Assembly: GCA_025449115.1 (NCBI GenBank)
Contig: JAHLKC010000062.1
Location: forward strand, 62,001 to 126,000
Direction: 5' to 3'
Origin: Chytridium lagenaria
Taxonomy: Eukaryota > Chytridiomycota > Chytridiomycetes > Chytridiales > Chytridiaceae
DNA length: 64,000 nucleotides
Part shown: positions 1 to 13,603 of the stretch, in pieces
Numbering within the stretch: position 1 is the stretch's first letter
How the letters are laid out: the number at the start of each line of letters is the position of its first letter
Translations under genes and position numbers: made by a program
The notes under the pieces: generated by a model
What the model saw: only the letters and a program-made list of their open reading frames with translations
Told to the model about the DNA's origin: nothing
The model's database searches: none

Positions 1-175
1 GAGCCAACATATTGGCATCATCCTGATAGTTAGGTCACCACCGCTCCATCGCATGAGAAGACGTTCAAAGTGAAAACCGATAGGCTTCACTTGGGCTTCA
101 TTTGACTTGTTAAGTTTAAAAGTGCAACTTTCATTTGACACCACCATCTTTACCGTTATTGGAATGAAGACTACT

Positions 176-642
176 TTAGGAGTTCCCCTTTTTATTTAAA
201 GCTATTCCTTTACTACACATGTAGAGACGAGGTAATGCGCGCTGGACCTGCGCTTTCGTTACAGCAGTCCGCTTACTACAGGGAACTTGCTTTACAGAAG
301 ATTCTCTATTGTCTTCAATCTTACTAGTGTTAGCCGTTTCTCCTTGCATTCTTAAAGCGTAAACTAACAAGAACGTAGGTGATGATGTTGTTGAACTTTT
401 TTGTAAATAATAAAAAAGAACGCTATCAAGAACGCAGATTCCCAAGTCGTTGTCGTTGTGTGGATCATTTGCTGGCCATAATTAAGTCGAGAACGCTTGA
501 TGTAGTGGTGGTGATGGGAGCTTTGAGAACGGCTTTCACATAATACATAATAGCTGAAGCTGATGATGGTGAAAGAACATGTTGGATTATAAGCATCTAG
601 GGACTGTGGTGGGTACAGTCGAAGTGCAGCGAGAATATTCAA
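176..642 (-). CDS. Possible small hypothetical gene at window edge
   Basis: Two overlapping open stretches on the minus strand could be exons of a small gene. The downstream stretch has a balanced charged composition (MQGETANTSKIEDNRES..., then a basic segment), while the upstream stretch is rich in His and Thr and is less convincing. No domain, signal peptide or family motif is recognisable. The exon joint is not clear and the gene could equally be untranslated sequence. Nothing else coding is seen between position 1 and the end of the BTB gene. Confidence 0.15.
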
Positions 643-1016
643 TAAGAGTTATCAGCAAATGACGCGAGATCAAATGCGATGGTTGCGTCGGATGTGTAAC
701 TGACTAATACGTGCCTTCGGAAACAATAAACTTATTTCTCCCCGCGTTTTTCTCTTCTTTTCTCTCTAATGAAACAAACGAAAACAAAAATCAAAACCTT
801 CTATATCATCATGATGCCTCCTTCTGTTCGCAAAATCTTTCGAGTCAAATTGGCAGAAGCAGAGCGTTTATTGCAAAAAAAATCATACAACAAAGTGACA
901 GCAAAAGGGAAAGACTACACATCCATGCAAAGGGGTCGCAACACAGCCTAAAGAAAAGAAAAAAAAAAAAAAAACATAACCACAACATAAACAAAAGTTT
1001 TCAAAAGAAAACCTTA

Positions 1017-2202
1017 TCAACTTATCCAACCACCCCACCTCAACACCTCTTCCTCCCTCATCCTCCAAACCTCCTCAACAGCAACCCCACAAGCAACTCC
1101 CAACTCCTGATACGCCTCTGGCATCTCCCCCCTCAACACCCTTAACGCCGCGACATTTTTGCAAACATCTCTTCATTCCATAAATCACTCATGATTTCAT
1201 GCGCGTAAGCGTGGAAGGTGACGATGGCGGATGGGAGATTCAGGTGACGCGATTTTGACCAGAATATTAGGAGGATGCGGGTGAGCGTGACGGCGTCTAG
1301 AGGGGAAGGGGAGGCGTTGAGGAGGAGGACGAGGTTGGAGGTTGAGATGTGGGAGAGGGTGAAGGTTGGGGAGAGGATGATGGTACGCCAGTGTTCGTGG
1401 AACCTAATGTTGAAAAACGGTTATTAAAAGAATCGTTCACAAACTAAAATAAAATAAATGAAAGCCGCAACAAAATAAAAGGAGCCGCGATGACGAATAC
1501 GAAAAAACGCAGACTTACATTTTTCTCAACCCATCCAACATCCCCTCAACCCCAAATACACCGCATCACTCCAAATCCCTGTAAACCTCTTCTCCGCCTC
1601 CCCGACCGTCACCCCAATCCTCCTCACATGTTTTCCTTCCACACCAACACCATCCGCGTACCACTCGTACAATTCTCTCATACACACCAAGAACGCATCC
1701 GCATCTCCCGAGGGCGGGTGCAGGTCAATGACAGGAATATTGACGGCGCCAAGCTTGTACGTAGGGGTTGTAGGAGTTGCAGTGGGGAGGAGAAGGGGAA
1801 GGGTTGTGAGAACTTGGGAGTGGAGGGGGAAGATGTGGAGGGGGTTGGTGAGACGGATGACAATGTCAGCGGTTGCGAGGTCGGAGAGTATGAGACTGGT
1901 TGAAAGCGGCGGTGACGTGGTTGGTTGTGAAATGGACGATGGTGCTGTTTGGTATGAGAATGGCGAAGGAGAGAAAGCGGTTTACCTGATACATTGACCG
2001 TCCCCTCTGAATGTTCGTCTTTCACCCATCTTGACACGTTGTGACGATAATTGGTTTCGAAGGAATCTGTTGCATGCGAGGTCTCCGCTTGCTGCCAATC
2101 CACCTCCTGTAGACGGCGACGAATCCAACGACGAAGCTTTAGTTTTTTTACGTCAGGCGTTGGTGGTGCTGTGCTCTCAACAAGTTCTGCCGAGGAAGAC
2201 AT
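1017..2202 (-). CDS. BTB/POZ-like domain protein
   Basis: The start at 2202 reads MSSSAELVESTAPPTPDVKK, followed by a basic stretch. A 41-nt GT..AG intron (1945-1985) leads into a segment with BTB-fold features: TADIVIRLTNPLHIFPLHS, then a strand with VIDLHPPSGDADAF, then MRELYEWYADG. Such domains normally mediate dimerisation and protein-protein contacts, for example with cullin ligases. A helical C-terminal region follows a second intron (about 1400-1510). The reading frame shifts near 1590 (a tattt run that would need one more T) and again near 1160 before ending at TGA 1017-1019. I see no Kelch, MATH or zinc-finger domain. The BTB assignment rests on pattern recognition, and the family could be a lineage-specific BTB relative. 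Confidence 0.5.
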
Positions 2203-2606
2203 GCTGCCGTCCGTGGAGATGTCGTCAAAGTCACCTACACAGCCGCGGTGTAAGAAGTTTCCAATAAAATGTCATTACCTTCAAGACGTAGGTTCGGCGG
2301 CATATACGAAATAGTGAAGAAGACGTCTTCAACCTCTATTTGTGGTTTCCAATAGACTTTTATAAAGGCAACCAGTGGGAGGCAGGTGAACATCGTCACT
2401 TCCCACGGCTGGATAAATAAGTCCATTCAAAGAGTGATGGTTTCAAAATAAGCGCCGGTAGGTTCATTAAGCTCCTACGACGCGGGTCATGGGCGTCATC
2501 ATCAAACACGGACGTCTTCAGATATATTTTGAACAGGTTCTGCATGGACTTCAAGTAAAGTAGACAAGATCTGGTTCATCCAAGTTTGTCAAAATCCTTA
2601 TCTAGT

Positions 2607-4229
<1,623 letters not shown>

Positions 4230-5565
4230 TAGGTCACCTCGTTGGTTAAGTGGAAAGACGAAATGAGCACTGGAATAGATGTCCCCGTCACGTCGGAGCC
4301 GTAATTTAATTCCGACACAAATCCACCGTGTTGCTGTGGATTTGGATTGAGACACTTTTTTAGGAAAGAGGAAGCACGCTTCTAAACACACACTGTTGTT
4401 GTTTTTATAGAGTAAAACACATTTTAAGGAAAAAATAAACACATTTCTCAACAATGGTGTGCTCTGAATTCGTTTTGGAAACGCGTCTAACAGCTCTCTG
4501 CAGGCTACCTAAAGTTGTAGTATAAAGGCCGTGTACAGGCCAAGCGATGAAACGTCTATACAGCAGAGTTCATGAACCTGAAACCTCTTTCCGTATAAAA
4601 AGATGATAAGAGTTTACATCCATTGACGGGTAGATCCACGCACACAAAGTTCTGACACCATCAACCCTATGACACAGGGATGATGATGTATCTCCAATTG
4701 GAAATACTACCACAATATCCATAATCGAAAATAGCAAAAAATCACGAAAACCCGACCCATAAAAATCCAATTTCAAGTCAAACACTCTCCAAAAACCCCC
4801 CTTTCCGCAACAACCTGCAATGAACCAGATGCATAAACTCCACCCCTGTTTTCGTTCCAACAAAAACCAAAAAGGTCATACCACCCTCACCACCACAATC
4901 CACACATATCACAATCCCCAAATCGCGTTCCCACAATGTCGCATCCAAACAAAAGCCATGCCCTATGAAAGGCAAAGCCGGAACCCACACAACCGCGTTT
5001 AAAAAAAAAATGCTATAGCTCGAATCCTTGACATCGAAACGGGGGGTAAAAAATGTTTGCTAAAACCCCACCAGAATCTCACTCCCTCCAGAAAAATCTC
5101 ATCAACATAAAAAAAAATAAATTCTAACCTCAAAAACACAAACAATATATATCTATGAACCCCCCCACCTCCCCCCCACCTCCCCAATTTATTCACATCA
5201 CAAAAAAAAAAACACAACAATACCTGGTTTCTCCCACAAACCCACACACAAGGGTGCGCAAAAAAAGGAGCTATACGTATAAAAAAAAAAAAGGAAAATC
5301 AACAAAACAAGGCGGGGTGGGGAGCATCTACGCAAAAGAAAGAAAGGGGGGGTCGTCAACAACCTCCAACCTCTAACGAATACGGGGGGGAAAAAACACT
5401 AAAACAACATATAAAGAAATCTAATAAGAATGGGGATGGGGGTGGGGGGGGGGGATATCTAAAAACAAAAATTAGAAAAGAAAAGGGAGGAGAGGGGGAG
5501 GCGGGGGATAAAAAAACAAAAGAAAAAGAAAAACAGGAAGGAAAAGAAGAAAAAAAAAAGAAATA
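4230..5565. other. Intergenic, low-complexity region
   Basis: No confident gene lies here. An open minus-strand stretch at 4570-4990 has some protein-like composition (VWVPALPFIGHGF...) but no recognisable motif and no clear exon structure. From about 5000 to 5565 the sequence is dominated by A-rich and G-rich homopolymers and is probably the 3' flank of the WNK gene. Confidence 0.4.
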
Positions 5566-7990
5566 TTATAATGGCGGTTTCGTTTGTACACTCCCTCCTC
5601 CATGCCCAACCCCAACCCCCGCACCACCACCCCCAGCAGCCCCCCCAGTCGCCGCCGCCGCTCCCGCCGTCGTCGTCGTCGTCGCCACAACTCTCGTCAA
5701 CCCCAAATTCTTGACATTCAATTCCGACAATTCATCCAACCGTTTCTGCACGCTCGCATTCATGCTCCTCGTCGTCAAAGGCGGGGACCAAGCTCTCGGC
5801 AAATTCAGCGGGGGTGGCGGCACCCCCGTGGGCGAACCCGGTCTCACCAAAGCCATGGCCATGGCCGAGGTCGGTGGTACCGTCACCGGGGATGGATTGG
5901 TGGATGCCGCCGACGTGTAGGAGGTGGATGAGACCATGGAAGAGAGGGAGACAGAGGATTGGGAGCGAGCGACAGTGTCGTTGGGTTTTCGGAGGAGGGA
6001 GGGATGATGATCGTGGTAGGTTGCAGCGGCAGGTGGAACGCCTTGAGGAGTGTACAAGGTTCCACGTTCAAGTAATAAGATGCCTTTGACTTTTTCCTCA
6101 AGACGTCTTCTGACAAGTTGTTCGTCTTTCCCTCCGACAAGGTTTTCCTTGACCATTTCCGAGACAACGTCTGTGGCGGTGTCTTCGGGAAGGTTGAAAG
6201 GGAAGCGGATTTCCTTGGAGCCCGTTCCAGCGGCCTCGTTGTAAACCATCCGAAAAACAACGACGGATTCGGTTGGTCGTTCTGCTGCTTCGATGGTGAC
6301 GGATGCGGTTGAGGTGAGGTTTGGAGTAGATGTGGATGTGGGGTTTGAAGGGAGAGTGGATGATTTGGAGTGGGAGGTGGACATGGATGGTGGAATTTGG
6401 TTGGGACGGCCATTGACGGCGGGCATGGATTGGTAAAGACGACGGAGGGGTTCGCCGTCGCCATTGAGGTCAGGGAGAGATTGAGAGGAGATGGAGGGAT
6501 AAGGGGGGAGGCTGGAAGTAGATGTTGAATAAGACATGGAAACGCCTGGTTCTGACGGAGAAATGACTCTGCTAGAAGGTTTTGGGGACATCCACGGGCT
6601 TGGTGGTTCAGCATTGGCAAAAGAGGTTGCTGCTTCATTGTTTTCGGCCTGAATGGATTCTGATAGAGGTGTTTGTGAGGACGGGGAATCTTGATTTGAA
6701 TTGGAAGCAGCGGCAGGAGGGATGGAGAGAAAAGGGCTTTTAAGGAGTTCAGCGGCAGACGGACGTTTGGAGGGATCAAAGAGGATGCAGTGTTCAATAA
6801 AACTTTTCGTTTCTGGATCTGTGACTTTTTGAAGAGCTTGGGGTTTGATGCCTGAGGAGACCTTTTTGTAGATTTGGGCTTGGTTGGTGCATTCCGAATA
6901 GGGTATTCTTTGGTTACGATTTCGAGGACGACCATGCCGAATGCGTAAATGTCAACTTTTTCATCGTATTTTTCGTCGTAGAATTCCGGGGCCATGAATT
7001 CTGGAGTCCTATATTGTATCTTGTTAGAATTATATAACGACGAAAAAAGGAAAGTGGGGAAATTGGGAGTGTAGGAAGAGAGAACAAAAAAAGGTACTGA
7101 CCCAAGGACGGAGGATAAATGGTCCTTGGACTTGACGATGGCAAGCCCCAAGTCTCCAATCTTGGCCTGACCGTTATTCCCGTTGATGAAAATGTTTTCG
7201 CATTTCAAGTCCCTGTAGAAAAAAGAAAAAAGGGAAAGGAAAAGAACAGAGAAGGTGTCAATGACTGAAGAAAAAGCAAGATTAAAGAATATGAAGACAC
7301 ACCTATGAATGATGGGCGGACTCCGTGTGTGAAGATAATGTAATCCAAGCAGAATCTGCCGACACCAACTCTTTAAAACCTTTGGTTTAACAGGACCCTT
7401 TGTCTTTTTCAGGTAAGCCTTTAGCGTCCCCGACGTCATCAACTCTGTAATAAAGCAGACCCGTTCCTTCCCATCGACCCCACGGGAACCCCAGGCATGA
7501 TACAGGTTGATAATGTTATCGTTGCGTAGAGACTGAAGAATCTTAATCTCTGAGAGGATCCGTTGTGCATCCTGTTTCCGAAGATGATCCACACGGAGCT
7601 GATTCCAAGCAACTTCGACACCTTCCTCCTCATCAAATGCTTTAAAGACTTCCTTGTAGGCACCCTTCCCAAGGCTTTCGGCGTAACGTTCAAAGCGACC
7701 AGATGGATCCGACTATACGGGGGGGTGGTGATTGGGTGTTTGAAGAGATGATGATTGAATACAAAGTGGTAAACAAAGAGGTTAGTCAGTCATGGGCTGG
7801 GGAATAGACGGTTGATGTTGGGAAAAGAACAATGAGGACGCATTCCTCCTCAAAATAGCAATAGCGAAAAAACAGCAAGTGGGAAGAAGAGAGTTCAAGA
7901 ATAAGATACCTCTAGCACTTTATGCTCCTCGTCATCGTCGTCGTTATTATCGCTTGGATGTGTTAACACATTTCCTCCGCCTCCAGGCAT
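5566..7990 (-). CDS. WNK-family serine/threonine protein kinase
   Basis: The four exons on the minus strand are 7990-7910, 7712-7303, 7212-7102 and 7008-5566. The kinase domain has the hallmarks of WNK (with-no-lysine) kinases. The beta-3 lysine is absent (VAWNQL) and the substitute lysine sits in the glycine-rich loop ([13 protein letters not shown]). The catalytic loop is [13 protein letters not shown], the DFG motif is replaced by DLGLA, and the activation segment is [20 protein letters not shown]. After the kinase domain, a Ser/Pro-rich linker leads to a segment (about 6110-6310) resembling the OSR1_C/PF2 domain found in WNKs ([20 protein letters not shown]), which is autoinhibitory in animals. 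One C appears missing in the run near 6895, where TKEYP passes from one frame to another. Animal WNKs sense chloride and osmolarity and phosphorylate Ste20-type kinases; the role here is inferred. The C-terminus is rich in Ala, Thr and Gly. Confidence 0.9.
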
Positions 7991-9337
7991 CGTTTATGTG
8001 GTGATGGGGATGACTTTTAGTCAAGAAGAAGGAAAGGTTGTCCGTTTTGATAAATGGAAAAAAAGTGTCAGGGGAAAAGTGGTTGGTTGATGGGTGGGAT
8101 GAGAGTGGTTGTTTGGTGCTAGAATGTTGCAGATGACAACAGTAGGTGCAAGAGCACCGTAAGAAGAGAAGGATGGATGGATAAAGAGGTAGGGATGTGA
8201 AGGGAGGGGGGGATGGTGTGATGTGAGGGTGAGAGAGAGAGAGTGAGTTTGTTGAGACGATGACGGCCTAATTTCTTTTAATAATTAATAAAATAATGAT
8301 GACTATATGGCGGCGTTCCAATATAATTAATTAATTAATAATTAAGGGGGGTGAAGGAGAGAGAGAGAGAGAGAGGTTGGGGGTGAGGGGGAAGGAAGGA
8401 AGGAAGGTTGGGGTTGGTTGTTCGAGTGTTTGGTTGGTTGGTTGGGGAAATTCGTGAGAAAATAAAAATAATAATTAATAATAAATATATTTAGTAATAA
8501 TAATAAAAAATAGATTTTTTTTTAATTTCTTTTTCTTTTTATTAATTTTTTCTTCATCTTCTTTAGTGCCTTGTTTCTTTTTTCATATTATTGAAATATG
8601 GAATGAATGCAATGCCTTGTTCCTTTTCACACATGTCTGATGATGATGATGGTGATGATGTGGCCTTTGTGCAAACAAAGAATGAATGAAAGATACTGTG
8701 GTTTTCACAGGTGCATTTATTGATAGTAGTAGTAGTGTTAAATAATATAGGAACAAATGGGTGAGCAAGTAAGTAGTGGGTACTGGATCAAAGTACCTAG
8801 GTAGATGGGTAGGTAGGAGTGATGGTAGGAGTGATGAGGAAGGATGGTGATGATGATGGGTAAAGCACCATATCATATCATATCATCAATGCCTTTTGAG
8901 CTCTAAAGCTTTCTTGACAGTCGCACTGCCTAGACCTGCTGCAGTACTTGTGCTGTACTGTTTGTTAAATAACTCTGCTGATGTCAGTCATTCTGTATAG
9001 ACTTTCAAGGGTTGTGTAATTAATTACATTTTTATATATTTACTAATTAATACTTATTCATTCACAGTAAACCAGCGGATCTCATTACTTGTACAACTGC
9101 CTACACCAAATGCTTTCTTTGGTATCCAGGCACTACTGATAGGTATACATATCATGGAGTGGAGTGGGCTGCAAACTAAAACCTAAAATACTGTACTACC
9201 TTCTTGTGCAACACGACGTCTAATTCAATATTTTTTTATTTTTTATTTTTTTATTTCACAACACACACAACAAACCTTTCTAATTTTTTTTTTCCTTTCT
9301 TTCAATAAATAAATTCTGAAACAGCCTCTAATCCTGA
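7991..9337. other. Divergent intergenic region with simple repeats
   Basis: This gap separates the divergently transcribed WNK and PX genes, so it likely holds both promoters. It contains a GA tract (about 8357-8376), GGTT and GAAGG tracts, AT-rich stretches with TAAT/TTAATTAA motifs, and CATCATCAT-type repeats (about 8637-8660). I see no coding region that I can support. Confidence 0.5.
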
Positions 9338-9344
9338 ATGGAGG

Positions 9345-12225
9345 TTGACCGCATCATCAACCTCGCGGATCATCATCACCATCATCATCATACACCTAAC
9401 CCAACATTCCTACAATTCAACATCACCATCACCCCATCAGCATCCTTCTTTAATCTCACCACCTCCCTCACCTGCTCACTCCCATGCCATCCCAATGCAG
9501 CATCAACATCAACATCATCATCGTCAAGGTCGTCGTGCAGGCACGGCAAAGGTAATCAGATACCTTGACCTGTACGGCGGTGGAACCACCGCAGGAGGTA
9601 TCCCCAATCCAATCCCAGGCGTCGATCCCACTATTCCCTCCACCGTCGAAAGCCCCACCTCAGTCACAGGTACCGAAGATTCGTTTTTGGGTCCCGCAAC
9701 AGGTACCATCACTACCACCGAAGACGAGGACGACCATGCCATGCAAAACGGATTCGACAATGACGATGAAGGACAAGACGCTGCGGCAGCGTTCCTCGAT
9801 GACATTTTGACGAATCCCGCAAGTTATTTTGAGAGGCGTCGGTCACCCGATTTTTTCGGTGGCACCCGAACATCTATCAGAGATGATCTTGACGAGGATG
9901 ACGACGACGACGACGAAGGATCTCCTCGAACTTTTGGGAGGTCAAGGCGTGTAGATGAAGACCAGGAAGAAGATGACAATGATGTCCTCGGCATGCTTGC
10001 ACCAAGAAGATGAAAGATTCATCCCCAGATGGCTCATCAGCAAGATCAGCTCCAACAACGTACTATGATCATTTCGACCACGAATCATACCTTGGAGCTG
10101 ATGCTGTTGCCGTTGAAGAATATCGTAGGGCGTTCGACGATGGACTTCGACAGGAGATGATGATGCCGGCTAAAAAGAAAAGGAGACCAGCGCATTCCGA
10201 AGATTTGAGGATTGTGACGCAACGTCAAGAGAAGAGAAAGAGCACCTCATCCGTCAACACCATCACTACAACCACAACCACTTTTTTTGGCATGATCACG
10301 TCTCTTTTCACTCCAACAACATCAAAACCGTCTCCCACCGCGGCCCCTTCAGATCAAAAGGTAGCCTCCATTTTATCATAAAAAGTTTTTTTTTTTTTTT
10401 TGTTTTGATTAGATTTTTCTTTTTCTTGCTTTTTTCTAATTCGTATTGATATTTACAATTAGTCTCCATCACGATCAAAGAGATCATCACGACAACGCTC
10501 AAAACGCCACACCATCACCTCCTCCTCCATCTCCCCCTACGCCGCCGACAGAGTTTACACCCGTCGTCGTACTTTCTCCACTTCCTCCTCCTATCAGGCA
10601 AGCATGAACTCCCTCACAGAACCCCGCACCCTCCACGACCACGCCGAAGAGGACGAAGAAGACGACATTGAAGACGACGATGATCACGAAACCAACCATG
10701 ATGATGACGAAGACGACGAAGACGACGAAGACGACGACGACCATCATCAACCCCGTCGCGGCGCCTTTTTTTCAAAAGCCCCAACATCCCGTCCCGCCGC
10801 ATTCCCCTTTGTCATCGAAGCCGACATGACCCGCGGTCGATCCCGCGTCTCCACCCGTCACGCCCGTCTCAAACGTCTCCGTCGTCGCAACTCAAACCAA
10901 AGCACCACCGGTAAACCCCGTACAAAACCACTCCCCAAAGGTCTCCCCACTGTGGACGAACACCACCACCATACAGACGACGACGATGACGATGAAAGCC
11001 ACGTGGCAGTTGAAACATGTACCTCAGATCATGATAACGACGACGACATCATCCCATGCGACGTGGACGTGTGCTCCATCGCTTCATCTCATCACCATCA
11101 TCCACGTCCTCTTTCCTCCCTTTCCTCCACCTCCTCCACCGAAACAACCCACCCCCACCTCCAGCGTTCCTTCTCCCGCACCTCCATAGGCGCTTCCACC
11201 ATCACCGCCATCACCGAAGCCGTCCTCGCCTTCAACGTCGAATCCCGTCGTCCTCCTACCTCCCGTCCCCCCTCCTTCCACGCCCCCTCCCGTCCCCCCT
11301 CCTCTCTCGCTCCCTCCCGTCCCCCCTCAACCCTCTCCCATCGTCTCCCCCGCCACGCCTCAATCGAAACCTTCAACCCCCTCTCAGGCGGTGTCACCAA
11401 CACCACCTCATCCGCCGACCTCTCCACCTACCCAACCTTCAACCGCGAATTATCCACGCGTCCCTCCATGATGGATCTAGCGCTAGGGTTTGGGTTGGCG
11501 TTGTACCCTGCGTCTGCGTCTCCCACCTCACCGACGGAACCGGTGACGGCGCCGTCGTTGAGTTCGTCGTCGTTGGTAACGTTGGTCAAGGAGGAGATGG
11601 AGGTGGTGCCGACCATGTTTTATAGGAATGGCGTGTACATCTCCGTGTCGGATCCTGAAACAGATGATGTTAGAGGGTTTACCGCCTACAAAATCACCAT
11701 CAAGGTATATACACTCATTTGTTTTATCCCTTACCATCTATAATTATCCTTTTCATGCTAACACTGAAACCAGCTTCTCCGCCCCAACATCCCCAACATC
11801 AACAACCCAACCCCAACCACCTACACCGTCTACAAACGCTACCGCGAATTCCGTCTCTTCTACTACACCCTCCAAAAAACCTTCAAACCCACATCCTCAT
11901 CATGGCCCGAATTTCCGCGTAAATCCTTTTTCGGTAACCACATTCCACCAAACCCCTTCCACTGAATTATTGACATTGTTTTTCTATAGATCGCTTCAAC
12001 CCATCCACCATCACCACCCGTCTCACCTCCTTCTCAAACCTCCTCACCTTCATTTCCCTCCACCCAACCCTCCACTCAACACCTCTCCTCGCCCAATTCC
12101 TCAACATCCCTATACGCCCCCCAAATCCAACAAAACCCGTATCGGCCCTTCAAAAACTCCTCACATCGTCCACACCCGCGGAGAAAAATACATTATTGAA
12201 TCGGAGTCTCACAAACCCGTTTTAA
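9345..12225 (+). CDS. PX (phox-homology) domain protein with long acidic, disordered N-terminus
   Basis: About 750 residues of low-complexity sequence (His-rich start, Asp/Glu tracts, Arg/Ser stretches, and a repeated SRPPS motif around 11255-11330) precede a C-terminal PX domain. The domain starts near FYRNGVYISVSDPE and ISVSDPETDDVRGFTAYKI. It continues after an intron (11706-11773) with VYKRYREFRLFYYTLQKTF, which carries the RYxEF phosphoinositide-binding signature. After another intron come FPRKSFFGDRFNP and a helical region ending LLAQFLNI. PX domains bind PI3P or related lipids on endosomal membranes. The first intron is 10361-10461. The frame changes near 10000 in an acidic tract, probably from an indel. 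The start is uncertain: ATGs at 9338 and 9345 are in different frames, and the latter frame stays open. No BAR or other sorting-nexin domain is visible. Confidence 0.7.
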
Positions 12226-12490
12226 CCCCCCCACTTCGCTTCCCTCCAAAAAAAACCATACACTATCTTTATTCTCCCCCCTACCCTCCCCCGCGAAAAA
12301 ACGCCAAAAAGTCCCCTTTCTGAAATCCCCCCCCCCCCCCCCCCCGCTGTTTTATTTTTGTTATACAATTCGTACACTATTATACGTAAACCCCTCACTC
12401 CGTCGCTTTCATTTTGGCGATCCTCATCACTTTTCAATAAACCAACCCGCAACAATGGCCTACCATCCCCCCCCACACATAGGTTTATAA

Positions 12491-12851
12491 TGTTCCTGCT
12501 CCCACTATCAACAATATTTCCACGTAACCACCATGATGCGGATGGATATTTTAGGTCAGTGTTATTGGGAATTAAGGAAATTGGGCTTTTTAGCAAACCG
12601 TTTCCAATAATGTTCCTGCTCCCACTATCAGCAATATTTCCACGTAACCACCATGATGCGGATGGATATTTTTAGGTCAGCGTTGTTGCGTATGAAGGAA
12701 ATTGGGCTTTTTAGCAAACCGTTTCCAATAATGTTCCTGCTCCCACTATCAACAATAGTTCCACGTAACCACCATGATGCGGATGGATGTTTTAGGTCAG
12801 CGTTGTTGCGTATGAAGGAAATTGGGCTTTTTAGCGAACCTTTTCCAAATG
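12491..12851. repeat. Three tandem copies of a ~120-bp unit
   Basis: Three head-to-tail copies begin with TGTTCCTGCTCCCACTATC at 12491, 12611 and 12732, with spacings of 120 and 121 bp. The copies differ by a few substitutions and a one-base insertion, so the array does not keep one reading frame. No gene is supported here. Confidence 0.9.
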
Positions 12852-12879
12852 ATAGTTTCGAAGTATCCATCTTCCATGA

Positions 12880-13560
12880 TATCTTATAATATGTCAGACA
12901 GTCTGGCCAATTTTTTTGTTAATTCTTTACTTCAAGCATATCAAGTCAATCAACCTCTGGGCCAAGGGAAGCGGCAATGACCATCACGGCCTTCATTTCA
13001 CAATAACGCGCCCACACCTTTTTACAGAGTGACCCACATCCGTTCTTTGACAACAACAGTCTAACCTGTTCACGAACAAGGGATACCACCGTCATGATCA
13101 ACACTGTATGCCCGAATATCCTTGCACGAAAACTGTCCATCATGCAATCATGACAACCGGCAACGACGATTCCCCATAAAGACCTCAACCGGGATCTCGT
13201 CGGGAAACAGTTGCGGTGGAGGCCGGTGGAAGCATCGTTGGGGGTTTTTTTGGGTGTGAATTCTTATGACGTGGAGTACCGTGGAAAAGAGATGAGAGTC
13301 ATCACAATAGAACCGCAAGCTTTTTTTAATTTTGCAGTACCGCCTGATATGAAGATTCCTGCTCCATCGGCGAGGAGACGGCTTCCCACAAAAACCCCAA
13401 ACGCATGATTCAATGCAAAGAGACTCCCAGTAAGACGAAAACGTTACATGGGTTTTAGACGTGGACAGCGGCAGTCCTAATGAAATCAAAGCAATGAGCC
13501 TGCCCTGATATTTAAATTCGAATGCGAATCGGAAAAAAATATAAATAATCACGCTCAAAC
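12880..13560. other. Ambiguous region between two repeat arrays
   Basis: Open stretches exist on both strands: a 136-codon one on the minus strand at 13148-13558 and a shorter one on the plus strand at 13211-13408. Neither shows a recognisable motif. The minus-strand frames might join into a Cys-containing protein, but I cannot establish splice sites. I regard the region as unassigned. Confidence 0.25.
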
Positions 13561-13603
13561 GGTTCGTGATCTACAGGCGAGATAACGTCACTGAAAAAAC
13601 CGG

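Noticed and set aside
711..1145. 144-codon plus-strand frame
   Set aside because: Overlaps the 3' exon of the minus-strand BTB-like gene; low-complexity Lys/Asn/Pro composition without motifs.
10499..10802. Hydrophobic-looking Val/Phe-rich minus-strand frames
   Set aside because: They are the reverse complement of the Asp/Glu/His codon repeats in the PX gene; an artefact of GAC/GAT tracts.
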